From assembly GCF_002803155.1 (NCBI RefSeq), contig NZ_NNBP01000026.1, forward strand, positions 47,937-111,936: a stretch of DNA of 64,000 nucleotides, given 5' to 3'. The notes under the pieces are model-generated. The model had not been told where the DNA came from, ran no database searches, and saw only the letters and a program-made list of their open reading frames with translations. Below are positions 53,652-62,826 of this stretch, one piece after another (position 1 is the stretch's first letter; every line of letters begins with the position of its first letter). The stretch comes from Streptomyces sp. CB02959. GTDB lineage: Bacteria; Actinomycetota; Actinomycetes; Streptomycetales; Streptomycetaceae. Position numbers and translations under genes: made by a program.

Positions 53652-53829
53652 GGGTACGACGGTAGACGCCCAGGTCAGCAGGGGCTATCACGCCAGTGTC
53701 CGGAACGGGGGTGTAGCTGGTGCCACCCCAAGTCGGACAGCGGTGTTACTGACCGGGGCCGGCGGAGGGTGGAGCGTTGCTCACGAGCCCGAAGGCCGGG
53801 TTCGTGACATCGGAAGGACCTCCTCCGCC

Positions 53830-54297
53830 ATGGCCCTCCTCGCCTTCGACCCGCTTGTGGACGACGGACGTTGTGCAGAGACCGGCGTCGGCCGTGGCGG
53901 TCCGGTGCGCGTCGGCCGCGCGCACCGCTGGCAGGGCCGCGTACTGGCGGCCTCCGGCCTGGCCCTGCTGCCGTGGCTCGGCTACCTCGCCGGGACCCTG
54001 CCACCGGGCGAGGCGGCCGCCTGGGTCCCCCTCGACGCGCTGGAGGCCGCCGCCCTGCTCACCGCCGGAACCCGTCTGCTGCGCGCCGACGTCCGCCATC
54101 GCGCCCCCGCGGCCGCCGCGGCGGTGCTCCTCCTCGCCGACGCCTGCATCGACCTCGCCACCACCGCCCCCGGCCCGGAGCTGGCGGCCGCGACGGCCAT
54201 GGCCGTCGCGGCCGAACTTCCCCTGGCCGCCCTGTGCGCCTGGCTTGCGTCGCGGCCGGCGCGGGGCACCTTGGGGGCGGGCGACGGGGCGTCCTGA
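53830..54297 (+). CDS. Small alanine-rich membrane protein of unknown function
   Basis: From the ATG at 53830 the protein is 155 residues with four hydrophobic segments (ASGLALLPWLGYLAGTL, LDALEAAALLTAGTRLL, AAAAAVLLLADACIDLATTA and AELPLAALCAWLAS). The N-terminal 35 residues are hydrophilic. It is divergent from the histidine kinase gene and could be a target of that system. I do not recognise a family. Confidence 0.6.
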   Translation: MALLAFDPLVDDGRCAETGVGRGGPVRVGRAHRWQGRVLAASGLALLPWLGYLAGTLPPGEAAAWVPLDALEAAALLTAGTRLLRADVRHRAPAAAAAVLLLADACIDLATTAPGPELAAATAMAVAAELPLAALCAWLASRPARGTLGAGDGAS

Positions 54298-54749
54298 CGA
54301 CCGGGCAGGCCGACTTCCGCCGCCTCCGGCTGGTCGCCGTCGACGGCGCCTTCGTTGCGCCGCGGTCTGCCAACGATGCGGAATGCGCAGCGCCGACGTC
54401 ACCTCGGGTGCGGTCGACGCTGCGATTCCTGCGTTCTCCTGCGGCCGCCGGCGCCGTCCCGCTATGATGCCTTGGTTCCGTTCGACCGTCGCCCCTGCGA
54501 TCACCGCAGGCCGCCGTCGTCCCCGCGCAGACGCCCGGCAGGACGACAACGAGCCCTCAGCGGCTTCGGATTCCCGGACCACCAGCCGCGTTCCGGCGGC
54601 GACTTCCCCGGCTCTGTGGCCGGGCCGCACGTCAACCCACCTGGCGACGCCTCACTACGGCATGCGCACACTCTGGACACCACGCACACCGCGCACGCCT
54701 GTCCAGGTATGCGCCTGCCGTCCTTGTCGCCCCCATGGAGGACACCACC
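54298..54749 (+). other. Intergenic region before the S9 peptidase gene
   Basis: About 450 bp in which I find no credible gene, RNA or strong hairpin. The codon pattern expected of Streptomyces genes is absent in all frames. The last 20 bases hold the GGAGG ribosome-binding site of the peptidase. Confidence 0.5.
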
Positions 54750-56897
54750 GTGAAACGACAGACCGATGACACCGCGAACAATCCAGGCACCGACTCCGAA
54801 CGATTCCCCGAGCAGTTCGCTCGCACCCGGCGCTTCTCCCTCGGCGTGCCCAGGCAGTTCACCCTCTCCCCCGACGGGCGACGGGTGCTGTTCGTGCGTA
54901 CCGGGTCGGGCAGCGATCCCGTAGGGCGGCTGTGGCAGTACGAGGGAGGTGAGGAACGGCTGTTGGCCGATCCGGTGCTCCTGGTGGGCGGCGGTTCCGA
55001 GGACGTCCCCGAGGAGGAACGGCTGCGTCGGGAGCGGGCGCGGGAGCGTTCGGTGGGCGTGGTGGGGTACGCGACCGATGACGCGGTGCGGGTGGTGGCG
55101 TTCGCGCTGTCCGGTGCGCTGTGGGCGGTGCGGACGGACGGTAGTGCGCCGTTCACCGTGCCGGCGGCCGGGCCGGTGGTCGATCCGCGGCCGTCCCCGG
55201 ACGGACGGTACATCGCGTATGTGAGCGGGCGTGCGCTGCACGTCGTCGAACTGGACGGCGACGACCGGCAGCTGGCGCGCCCGGAGGGGCCGGAGGTCTC
55301 CTACGGACTCGCCGAGTACATCGCCGCCGAGTCGATGGGCCGGTCGCGCGGCTACTGGTGGGCACCGGACGGCCGTGGCCTCCTGGTGGCGCGGGCCGAC
55401 ACCTCGCCGGTGGCGCGGCGCTACCTCAGCGATCCGGCGGACCCGGCCCGGCCGCCGCAGGTGATCCGCTACCCGTCGGCGGGCACCGCCAACGCGGAGG
55501 TGACGCTGCATCTGCTCACTCTGGACGGCGCCCGCACCGAGGTGTCCTGGGACCGCGCGGGGTACGAGTACGTCGTCGACGCGGGCTGGGACGCGCACGG
55601 CCCGTTCGTGGCCGTGCAGAGCCGGGACCAGCGGGCGCTGCGGACCCTCGCGGTCGATCCGGTGACCGGCGCCACCGAGGTGCGGCACGAGCGCACCGAT
55701 CCCGCCTGGGTGGAACTGGTGCCCGGCACCCCGGCCCGGACGGCCGCCGGCGCTCTGGTGGTCCCGGAGGACGACGGCGACACCCGCCGGCTGACGGTGG
55801 ACGGGCGGCGGGTCACGCCCGAGGGGCTACAGCTGCGCGCGGTCCTGGGTGTCGAGGGCGAACGGGTGCTGTTCACGGCGAGCGAGGATCCGACGGAGAC
55901 CCATGTGTGGCGCCACGAGCCCGGAGCCGGGTGCCGTCGGCTGAGCGGAGAGCCCGGTGTCTGGACCGGCACCGGCCGCGGCGGGACGACCGTCCTGGCG
56001 GGCCTCACACCACGGGGGCACGAGGTGCGCGTCCTCCGGGACGACGACGGTCCGGCGGAGGGCTCCGCTCCGGGCATCGCCTCGCTCGCCGAGGAACCGG
56101 TGATCATCCCGCGGCCGATCCATCTCGCCCTTGGGAAAAGGGAGTTGTGTTCGGTGCTGTATTTCCCGTCCTGGTACCGGCAGGGCACCGGGACGCTGCC
56201 GGTGCTACTCGACCCGTACGGGGGGCCGGCGTTGCAGCTCGCCGTACGGGCGCGGGGGTGGACCGGCTGCGTGTCCCAGTGGTTCGCCGAACAGGGCTTC
56301 GCGGTCCTGGTGACGGACGGGCGGGGCACTCCCGGGCGGGGGCCCGTCTGGGAGAAGGCCGTGTACGGCGACCTGGTGGGGCCCGCGCTGGAGGACCAGG
56401 TGGACGCGGTGCGCGCGGCCGGGGAGCGCTTCCCGGACCTGGACCTGGGGCGGGTGGCGATCCGCGGCTGGTCGTTCGGCGGGTTCCTGGCCGCGGCGGC
56501 GGTCCTGCACCGCCCGGACGTCTTCCACGCCGCGGTCGCCGGCGCCCCGCCCACCGACCAGCGGATGTACGACACCCATTGGAAGGAGCGGTTCCTGGGC
56601 CACCCCGATGAGCAGCCGGAGACCTACGCGCGCTCCTCCCTGACCGGCCACGGCCATCTGCTGCGCCGCCCGCTGATGCTCGTCCACGGGTTGGCGGACG
56701 ACAACGTCGCCGTCGCGCACACCCTGCGGTTCTCCGCGGAGCTGCTGGCGGCGGGCCGGCCGCACACCGTGCTGCCGCTGCCCGGTGCCACGCACCTCCC
56801 CGCCGACGACGCGGTCAACGCCAATCTGCTGCGCGTCCAGCGGGACTTCCTCAAGGACGCGCTGCCCGCCCCCGAGGAGGATTCCACCGGACGCTGA
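54750..56897 (+). CDS. S9 family (dipeptidyl-peptidase IV-like) serine peptidase
   Basis: The GTG at 54750 is 8 nt after GGAGG, better placed than an ATG at 54735. The protein of about 715 residues has an N-terminal beta-propeller (repeated SPDGR and WAPDGRG blades), a double-glutamate segment AEYIAAESMGRSRGYWW typical of DPP-IV anchoring of the substrate N-terminus, and a C-terminal alpha/beta-hydrolase domain with GWSFGG, HGLADDNV and GATHLPAD as Ser-Asp-His triad. No signal peptide is visible, so it is probably cytoplasmic, trimming dipeptides from peptides. Confidence 0.92.
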   Translation: MKRQTDDTANNPGTDSERFPEQFARTRRFSLGVPRQFTLSPDGRRVLFVRTGSGSDPVGRLWQYEGGEERLLADPVLLVGGGSEDVPEEERLRRERARERSVGVVGYATDDAVRVVAFALSGALWAVRTDGSAPFTVPAAGPVVDPRPSPDGRYIAYVSGRALHVVELDGDDRQLARPEGPEVSYGLAEYIAAESMGRSRGYWWAPDGRGLLVARADTSPVARRYLSDPADPARPPQVIRYPSAGTANAEVTLHLLTLDGARTEVSWDRAGYEYVVDAGWDAHGPFVAVQSRDQRALRTLAVDPVTGATEVRHERTDPAWVELVPGTPARTAAGALVVPEDDGDTRRLTVDGRRVTPEGLQLRAVLGVEGERVLFTASEDPTETHVWRHEPGAGCRRLSGEPGVWTGTGRGGTTVLAGLTPRGHEVRVLRDDDGPAEGSAPGIASLAEEPVIIPRPIHLALGKRELCSVLYFPSWYRQGTGTLPVLLDPYGGPALQLAVRARGWTGCVSQWFAEQGFAVLVTDGRGTPGRGPVWEKAVYGDLVGPALEDQVDAVRAAGERFPDLDLGRVAIRGWSFGGFLAAAAVLHRPDVFHAAVAGAPPTDQRMYDTHWKERFLGHPDEQPETYARSSLTGHGHLLRRPLMLVHGLADDNVAVAHTLRFSAELLAAGRPHTVLPLPGATHLPADDAVNANLLRVQRDFLKDALPAPEEDSTGR

Positions 56898-56913
56898 CGC
56901 GCCCGCCCGCTGG

Positions 56914-57558
56914 TCAGTGGGCGCGCCGTGGGTGCCGCCAGCAGGTGAGGACGTCCTCCGTGGTCGTCACGGTGGCCACCAGGGACAGGGTGTTGCGGAC
57001 CATCGCGGGGGTGTAATCGGCGGGCACCCCCGCGATGGCGTCGGCCGGAACGACCGCCGTGTAGCCGAGGTTGACCGCGTCGAACACGGCATTGGGGATC
57101 GCCACGTTCGCCGAGACCCCGGTGACGACGAGCGTGCGGCACCCGAAGTTGCGCAGCAGCGCGTCCACGTCGGTGCCGGCGATCGGTGAGAGGCCGTGCA
57201 GCCTGCGCACCACCAGGTCGTGCTCGGACACCGGTATGGGGTCGGCGACGCGCACCGCGGTCGACCCGGTGGTCTGGCGCACCGGCAGCCGCTCGGCCGC
57301 GCGGAAGAGCCGGGCGTTGCGGCTGGCGCCCCGGCCGTCGGGGCGCCGTTCGGCGATCGCGTGCAGCACCTGGATACCGGCGTCGTGAGCGGCCGCCACC
57401 AGGCGGGCGATCCGCGTCAGTGCTCCTGAGGTGCGTGCCGCTTCGGCCAGTTCGGGCAGTGCGCTGTCGGTGCCGACCACGCCGCGCTGGCATTCGACGG
57501 TGAGCAGCACGGTCGTGGCCGGGTCCAGCTGCTCGACGAGCCGGGCGTCCGAAGGCAT
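56914..57558 (-). CDS. Isochorismatase-fold protein with replaced catalytic residues
   Basis: From the ATG at 57558 (AGAGGGG ribosome-binding site) the protein is 214 residues with the isochorismatase-like hydrolase fold. The three catalytic positions of cysteine hydrolases differ: the Asp region reads LLTVECQRG (Glu22), the Lys region reads LVVRRLHGLSPIAGTD (Arg), and the Cys region reads VVTGVSANVAIPNAVFDAVNLGY, where Ala replaces the nucleophilic Cys. Such proteins may be inactive binders or use other chemistry. It faces the S9 peptidase convergently. Confidence 0.82.
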   Translation of the reverse strand: MPSDARLVEQLDPATTVLLTVECQRGVVGTDSALPELAEAARTSGALTRIARLVAAAHDAGIQVLHAIAERRPDGRGASRNARLFRAAERLPVRQTTGSTAVRVADPIPVSEHDLVVRRLHGLSPIAGTDVDALLRNFGCRTLVVTGVSANVAIPNAVFDAVNLGYTAVVPADAIAGVPADYTPAMVRNTLSLVATVTTTEDVLTCWRHPRRAH

Positions 57559-57717
57559 CGGCGTTCCCCTCTGCGGAAGACGCCCCGGCGTCCGCGCAAT
57601 ACAGGCGGGCGCCGGGGCGGCGGACCGGGAGGCGCGAGGGTACCGACCATTGCGTCCGGCAGGAAGAGCCCCCATGATTTCTGACACTCCATCAGATTCA
57701 TGGAAAGGGCGGCGAGG

Positions 57718-58218
57718 ATGACCGAGACACCGCGCACGGCCGGCACACCGCGGACCGCCTCGCCCCAGCGGCGCGGCCGCCGGATCATGATGACCCCGCC
57801 GGAGTTGGACGCCTTTCTGGCCGAGCAGCGGACCTGCCGGGTCGCCACGGTCGGCGGGGACGGCACGCCACACGTGGGCGCGCTGTGGTTCGTCTGGGAC
57901 GGGACGGCGCTCTGGCTGTACTCGATCACCCGCAGCAAGCGGTGGGCGCAGCTGCGCAAGGACCCCCGGATCGCGGTGGTCGTGGACGACGGACACGACT
58001 ACGGGGAACTGCGCGGTGTCGAACTCACCGGCCGCGCCGAGTTCGTCGGCGAGGCGCCGCGCACGGGAGGGACCTGCCCGGAACTCGTCACTCCGGAAAG
58101 GCTGTTCGCGAAGAAGAACTTCGGGCTCGATGAGATGCCGCACGACGGCCGGCACGCCTGGCTGCGCCTGGCACCCGAATCGGTGGTGTCCTGGGACTTC
58201 CGCAAGATCCAAAGCTGA
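57718..58218 (+). CDS. Pyridoxamine-5'-phosphate-oxidase-like (flavin/F420-binding split barrel) protein
   Basis: The ATG at 57718 gives 166 residues. After a basic Thr/Arg-rich tail of about 24 residues comes a split barrel: PPELDAFLAEQRTCRVATVGGDGTPHVGALWFVWDG and LYSITRSKRWAQLRKDPRIAVVVDDG, then VELTGRAEFVGE. This pattern is typical of FMN- or F420-binding PPOX-type proteins. The reaction is unknown. An ATG at 57700 would add six residues. Confidence 0.85.
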   Translation: MTETPRTAGTPRTASPQRRGRRIMMTPPELDAFLAEQRTCRVATVGGDGTPHVGALWFVWDGTALWLYSITRSKRWAQLRKDPRIAVVVDDGHDYGELRGVELTGRAEFVGEAPRTGGTCPELVTPERLFAKKNFGLDEMPHDGRHAWLRLAPESVVSWDFRKIQS

Positions 58219-58439
58219 CTGCACGGGACTTCACGTCGCACGACCGCCGCGGACCCGCGCCCCGGCCCGCCGCGCGAGCCGAGTTGTCCACAGGCAGGCG
58301 GCACGTCGATCACAACATCGTCGGTCTCTGCGAGAGTGGTCTCCGTCAGCCCGTTCCGCGCGGCGGCGCGTGCGGGATCGGGACAGCCCCGGCCCGCCCG
58401 GCCGGCCGGCCGGCCGCCGACACGAACGAAGGAGACCCG

Positions 58440-59945
58440 GTGAACGCGCTCTTCCCCGCCCTGTACGACGGCTCGCCCGCACCCGCGCTGCGCTTCGGTG
58501 ACCGTGCCCTCACCCATCGCCAACTCGCCGCGGTGGCCGGCCCGCTCGCCGAACGGATCGGCGCACTCGCCCCCGGCAGCGCGCCCCGGATCGCGGTCTG
58601 GGCGACACCCACGCTGGAGACGTCCGTCGGCGTGGTCGCCGCACTGCTCGCCGGGGTGGCCGCGGTGCCGGTGAACCCGAAGATCGGCGAGCATGAGCTG
58701 ACCCACATCGTGACGGACAGCTCCCCCTCACTGGTCCTGGCCGAGCCGGACGCCACCCTGCCGGGCCCGCTGGCCGCGCTCCCCCGCATCGACGTGGAGG
58801 TCACCGCGCCCGCCGAGGAGCCGGCGCCCGGCCCGCTCCCCGTGGAGCCGGGCGACGAATCCCCCGCCCTGATCGTCTACACCTCCGGGACGACCGGCCC
58901 GCCCAAGGGTGTCGTCCTCCCCCGGCGCGCCCTCGCCCGCACCCTCGACGCCCTGGAGGACGCCTGGCAGTGGACCGCCGACGACGTACTGGTCCACGCC
59001 CTGCCGCTGTTCCACGTCCACGGCCTGATCCTCGGCGTCCTCGGCCCGCTGCGCCGCGGCGGCAGCGTCCACCACCTGGGCCGCTTCAGCACCGAGGCGG
59101 TCGCCCGGGAACTGTCCGCGGACGGCACGATGCTCTTCGGCGTACCGACGATGTACCACCGCCTCGCCCTCGACGCCGGCGAGAATCCGGCTCTCGCCAA
59201 GGCACTGGCCCGCGCCCGGCTGCTGGTCTCCGGCTCCGCCGCGCTGCCCCTCACCGACCACGAGCGACTCACGGCCGCCACCGGCCGCCGAGTGATCGAA
59301 CGCTACGGCATGACCGAAACGCTGATGAACACCAGCGTGCGCGCGGACGGCCCCGACGCCACCGGCACGGTCGGCGTCCCCCTCCCCGGGGTCTACGTCC
59401 GCCTCGTCGACGACGCGGGCCAGGCCATAGAGGCAAGCGACGGCGAATCGGTCGGCGAGATCCAGGTGCGGGGCCCCAACCTCTTCACCGAGTACCTCAA
59501 CCGCCCCGACGCCACCGCCGCGGCCTTCGACGGCGGCTGGTTCCGCACCGGCGACATGGCCGTGCGGGACTCCTCGGGGAACTACCGCATCGTCGGCCGG
59601 AAGGCCACCGACCTCATCAAGAGCGGCGGCTACAAGATCGGCGCCGGCGAGATCGAGAACGCCCTCCTGGCGCACCCCGGTGTCGCCGAGGCGGCCGTCA
59701 CCGGTGAGCCCGACGAGGACCTGGGCGAGCGGATCGTCGCCTGGATCGTGCCGGAGGCCGACCCCACCGCTGGCCCGCCCCCCTCCGCCCAGGAGCTGAC
59801 CGACCACGTCGCCCGCCAGCTGGCTCCCCACAAGCGGCCGCGCATCGTGCACTTCCTCGACGCACTCCCGCGCAACGACATGGGCAAGATCCTCAAGCGC
59901 GACCTGCGGGCCGCGGCACCCCCGGCAGGAGCCGGCGATGCATGA
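58440..59945 (+). CDS. Acyl-CoA ligase, MatB (malonyl-CoA synthetase)-like
   Basis: The GTG at 58440, with GGAG 5 nt upstream, gives 501 residues. Adenylate-forming motifs are intact: VYTSGTTGPPKGVVLPRRAL, HVHGLILGVLGPLRRGG, ERYGMTETLMNTS, WFRTGDMA, GRKATDLIKSGGYKIGAGEIE and the catalytic lysine in NDMGKILKRDL. The SGGYKIGAGEIE and RYGMTET patterns resemble malonyl/methylmalonyl-CoA synthetases. It overlaps the carboxyltransferase gene by 8 bp, so together they may balance malonyl- or related acyl-CoA pools. Confidence 0.85.
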   Translation: MNALFPALYDGSPAPALRFGDRALTHRQLAAVAGPLAERIGALAPGSAPRIAVWATPTLETSVGVVAALLAGVAAVPVNPKIGEHELTHIVTDSSPSLVLAEPDATLPGPLAALPRIDVEVTAPAEEPAPGPLPVEPGDESPALIVYTSGTTGPPKGVVLPRRALARTLDALEDAWQWTADDVLVHALPLFHVHGLILGVLGPLRRGGSVHHLGRFSTEAVARELSADGTMLFGVPTMYHRLALDAGENPALAKALARARLLVSGSAALPLTDHERLTAATGRRVIERYGMTETLMNTSVRADGPDATGTVGVPLPGVYVRLVDDAGQAIEASDGESVGEIQVRGPNLFTEYLNRPDATAAAFDGGWFRTGDMAVRDSSGNYRIVGRKATDLIKSGGYKIGAGEIENALLAHPGVAEAAVTGEPDEDLGERIVAWIVPEADPTAGPPPSAQELTDHVARQLAPHKRPRIVHFLDALPRNDMGKILKRDLRAAAPPAGAGDA

Positions 59946-61380
59946 GCACCCGCCGCGCGACGCGGCCGCCCTGCCCCACTTCCGCCTGACGGCCCGTCAA
60001 GCCATCGCGGCCGTCACCGACTCCTACACCGAATTCACCTCCACCACCGCCCCGGAGGAGCCGCGGACACCCGCACGTGCACCAGGTGTCGCCCCACTCC
60101 CTCCCCCCGACGGCCCGCTCGGCTGGCGCGGTTACGACGCCTCCCGGCAGCGCGCCCGCGACCGGACCGGCGAAGAGGAGTCGGTGCTCACCGCGCTCGC
60201 CACGATCGGCGACACCGACGCCGTGGTGCTGTCCTTCGAGTTCGGCTTCCTCGGCGGTTCCCTCGGCGAACGCACCGGCGACCGGCTGGAGGCCGCCTAC
60301 ACCGAGGCCCGCGAGCGGCGTCTCCCCCTCGTATCACTGATCGCCACGGGCGGCAGCCGAATGCAGGAGGGCATGCGGGCCCTGTCCCAACTCCAGCGGG
60401 TGGCCCGACAGTCGGCGCTCAACCGCGCCGCAGGACTCCCGCAGGTCGCGGTGCTCCGCGACCCGACCACCGGCGGGGGCTGGGCGACACTGGGCGCCGG
60501 AGCCGACGTGATCCTCGCGCTCCCCAACGCCCAGGTCGGCTTCGCCGGCTCACGCGTACGCCCCCCGGACGCCGATCCCCACGCATACTCCGCCGAAGGA
60601 CAGTTCGCGGCCGGCCAGGTCGACGCCGTCGTCCCCGCCGACGCACTCCGCACCACGCTCCGCCGCTGGCTCCACCTGCTCGGCGCCGCGCCCACGCCGG
60701 AGATCGAACCACCCCACCCGGCCCCCGTTCCGTCCGCACTGGGCACCACCGACCTGCCGGAAACCGGCTGGGACGCGGTGGGCCGGGCCCGCGACGCCCG
60801 ACGCCCGCGCGCCGAGGCGTACCTGCGGGCGTACTTCGACGACTGGGAGGAGATCGGCGGCGACCGGTGCGGCGGGCGCGACCCCGGAATGCGCTGCGGT
60901 TTCGGCCACCGAAACGGCCGCACCATCGCCTTCGCGGCCCAGTGCGGCACCGCCACCCGACCAGCCGGATTCCGCACCGCGACCAGGCTGATACGCCTCG
61001 CGGACCGGCTGGGCATCCCGGTCCTCACCCTCGTGGACACCCCGGGCGCCGCCAACGACGCGGCTGCCGAACGCGCAGGCGCCGGCGCGGCCATCGCCGA
61101 CACCTTCGCCGCACTCGCCGCCGCCCGCGTCCCGGTCACCTCGCTCCTCATCGGCGAAGGCGGCTCGGGCGGCGCACTGGCCCTGGCCGCCCCGAACCGC
61201 CTCTGGGCCACCCCCGACAGCTACTTCTCCGTGATCGCCCCGGAATTGGCCGCCGCCATCCTCAAACGCGGCCCGGACCAGACCCAACACACCGCCGACC
61301 AACTCCACATCCGCCCACAGGACTTGCTCGACCTGGGAATCATCCAGGACATCGCCCACCCGGATTCCGCTACGGCGTGA
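59938..61380 (+). CDS. Acetyl-CoA carboxylase-type carboxyltransferase (fused beta and alpha halves)
   Basis: A 480-residue protein with two crotonase-like carboxyltransferase halves. The first has SFEFGFLGGSLGERTGDRLEAA and LIATGGSRMQEGMRALSQL. The second has TLVDTPGAANDAAAERAGAGAAIADTFAALA and LIGEGGSGGALALA, the acyl-CoA and carboxybiotin pockets. It lacks a biotin carrier or biotin carboxylase domain, and none is adjacent. It may work with housekeeping subunits or have a specialised acyl-CoA substrate. Coupled to the MatB-like ligase. Confidence 0.85.
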   Translation: MHEHPPRDAAALPHFRLTARQAIAAVTDSYTEFTSTTAPEEPRTPARAPGVAPLPPPDGPLGWRGYDASRQRARDRTGEEESVLTALATIGDTDAVVLSFEFGFLGGSLGERTGDRLEAAYTEARERRLPLVSLIATGGSRMQEGMRALSQLQRVARQSALNRAAGLPQVAVLRDPTTGGGWATLGAGADVILALPNAQVGFAGSRVRPPDADPHAYSAEGQFAAGQVDAVVPADALRTTLRRWLHLLGAAPTPEIEPPHPAPVPSALGTTDLPETGWDAVGRARDARRPRAEAYLRAYFDDWEEIGGDRCGGRDPGMRCGFGHRNGRTIAFAAQCGTATRPAGFRTATRLIRLADRLGIPVLTLVDTPGAANDAAAERAGAGAAIADTFAALAAARVPVTSLLIGEGGSGGALALAAPNRLWATPDSYFSVIAPELAAAILKRGPDQTQHTADQLHIRPQDLLDLGIIQDIAHPDSATA

Positions 61381-61785
61381 GGGGCTTTGCGTTCCGGGGG
61401 GGCGGCAGAGGGATGGCGTGGGGGTGTCGGTGCGGGCTGGGGTGTCGGTGCGGGCAGGAGGTGAACTCGTGGTGGCGGGGGCAGCCTTGCATGGGGCCAG
61501 GCGTGGAGTGCGGGGGCATGACAAGGGCTGGCGGGGAGTGCTGCCGCCTTGGGGTGAGGCGCGCTGGACACCGGTCCGGAGGGGGCACCTACGCACAGCC
61601 TGAGCAAGGCAGTTGACGCTGCCTTGCGGGGGGGGAGGGAGTCGGGGGTGGCGGTGGGGGGGAGGGGCGGGGGCGGGGGCGGGGGACGAAACCAACGGAC
61701 TCAAAAGCCCCTGCCCACAGCCCGCCCGTCCCCCACCCGTCAACCACCCCCACCGCCGCCCCCACCCGTCAACCACCCCAACCCG
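61381..61785. repeat. Repeat-rich convergent intergenic region
   Basis: Between two convergent genes lie several simple repeats: a 17-bp unit repeated at 61421-61437 and 61439-61455; a run of G-tracts at 61628-61685 with at least six runs of four or more G that could form a quadruplex on the plus strand; and a perfect 21-bp direct repeat at 61730-61750 and 61759-61779 with a 29-bp period. No gene is evident. Confidence 0.7.
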
Positions 61786-62751
61786 TCAGCTACCTCCCCC
61801 ACTCGGCGGCCGGCCGTCCCCACCCCTCCCGGCATCCGCGGCGTCCCTGGCCTCCACCACCTCCGCGGCCTTCCGGAGCTCCGCCACGGCCGCCCGGATC
61901 GAGGGCCTGCGGTCGGCATCCGCACGCCAGATGGCATATACATGGCGCCGCATGGGATGGCGTACGGGCACCATGCTCACGCCCTCCGGAACCGGTCCGC
62001 GCCCCAGCCGCGGCGACACCGCGATGCCCGCCCCCGCAGCGATCAGGGCGAGCTGGGTTTGATGCTCCTCGGCCATATGCGCAATACGGGGCTCCACACC
62101 CTTGCTGCGCAGGGTGAACATCAGCCAGTCATGGCAGAACTCCGCCCGCGGCCAGGAGATCCACTCATCGTCCGCGAACTCCTCCAGCTCTACGAACTGC
62201 CGCCCGGCCAAAGGATGGTCCGACGGCATCGCCACATCGGACGGATCGTCGAGCAACGGCTCCTTCGCCAACCCGTCGGGCAGCGACAACGGCCGGTTGT
62301 ACCAGTCCAGTACGACGGCCACATCGAGGTCACCTCGGACGACGCCGCGCACCGAATCGTCCGGTTCCATCTCCTGCAACCGCGGTCGGAGCTGCGGATG
62401 CTCGGCGCGCAGTGCAGCCAGTGCGGAGGGGAACAGTCCGCGCACCGCGGTCGGAAAGGCACCCATCCTCAACTCACCCACCGGCCGACCACGATGGGCT
62501 TCCAGCTCGGCCTGCGCCAGCTCCACCTGGGAGAGGATCCGGGCCGCATGGTCGGCAAGCAGGCGTCCGGCATCGGTCAGCCGGATGCCCCGCCCGTTCT
62601 TCGCCAGTAGTTGCTGCCCCGTCTCGCGTTCCAGCTTGGCGATCTGCTGGGAGACCGCCGATGTCGTCACATGCAGCCCTTCGGCGGCCGCGCTGACCGA
62701 GCCGTGCCGAGCGATCGCAGACAACGTCCGTAGCCGATCAAGGTTCAACAT
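61786..62751 (-). CDS. LysR-family transcriptional regulator
   Basis: The 321-residue protein begins MLNLDRLRTLSAIARHGSVSAAAEGLHVTTSAVSQQIAKLERE, a textbook LysR helix-turn-helix, followed by the substrate-binding domain with GELRMGAFPTAVRGLFPSAL and SDHPLAGR. LysR proteins are tetrameric activators or repressors that also bind their own promoter. It is divergent from the EamA transporter with only 75 bp between starts, so it very probably controls that exporter. Confidence 0.92.
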   Translation of the reverse strand: MLNLDRLRTLSAIARHGSVSAAAEGLHVTTSAVSQQIAKLERETGQQLLAKNGRGIRLTDAGRLLADHAARILSQVELAQAELEAHRGRPVGELRMGAFPTAVRGLFPSALAALRAEHPQLRPRLQEMEPDDSVRGVVRGDLDVAVVLDWYNRPLSLPDGLAKEPLLDDPSDVAMPSDHPLAGRQFVELEEFADDEWISWPRAEFCHDWLMFTLRSKGVEPRIAHMAEEHQTQLALIAAGAGIAVSPRLGRGPVPEGVSMVPVRHPMRRHVYAIWRADADRRPSIRAAVAELRKAAEVVEARDAADAGRGGDGRPPSGGGS

Positions 62752-62826
62752 ATAAGCAATGCTAAGCGGTACCCGCCATTAATTATCACTTGTGCTACGA
62801 ATTTGAATCGCTGCATCGTAGACGCC
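62752..62826 (+). promoter_or_regulatory. Short divergent LysR/EamA control region
   Basis: The 75-bp gap is AT-rich for this genome and contains TAAGCAATGCTAA (near 62753-62765), a partly symmetric element of LysR T-N11-A type. No ribosome-binding site precedes the EamA ATG at 62827, so its transcript may be leaderless. Confidence 0.45.
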
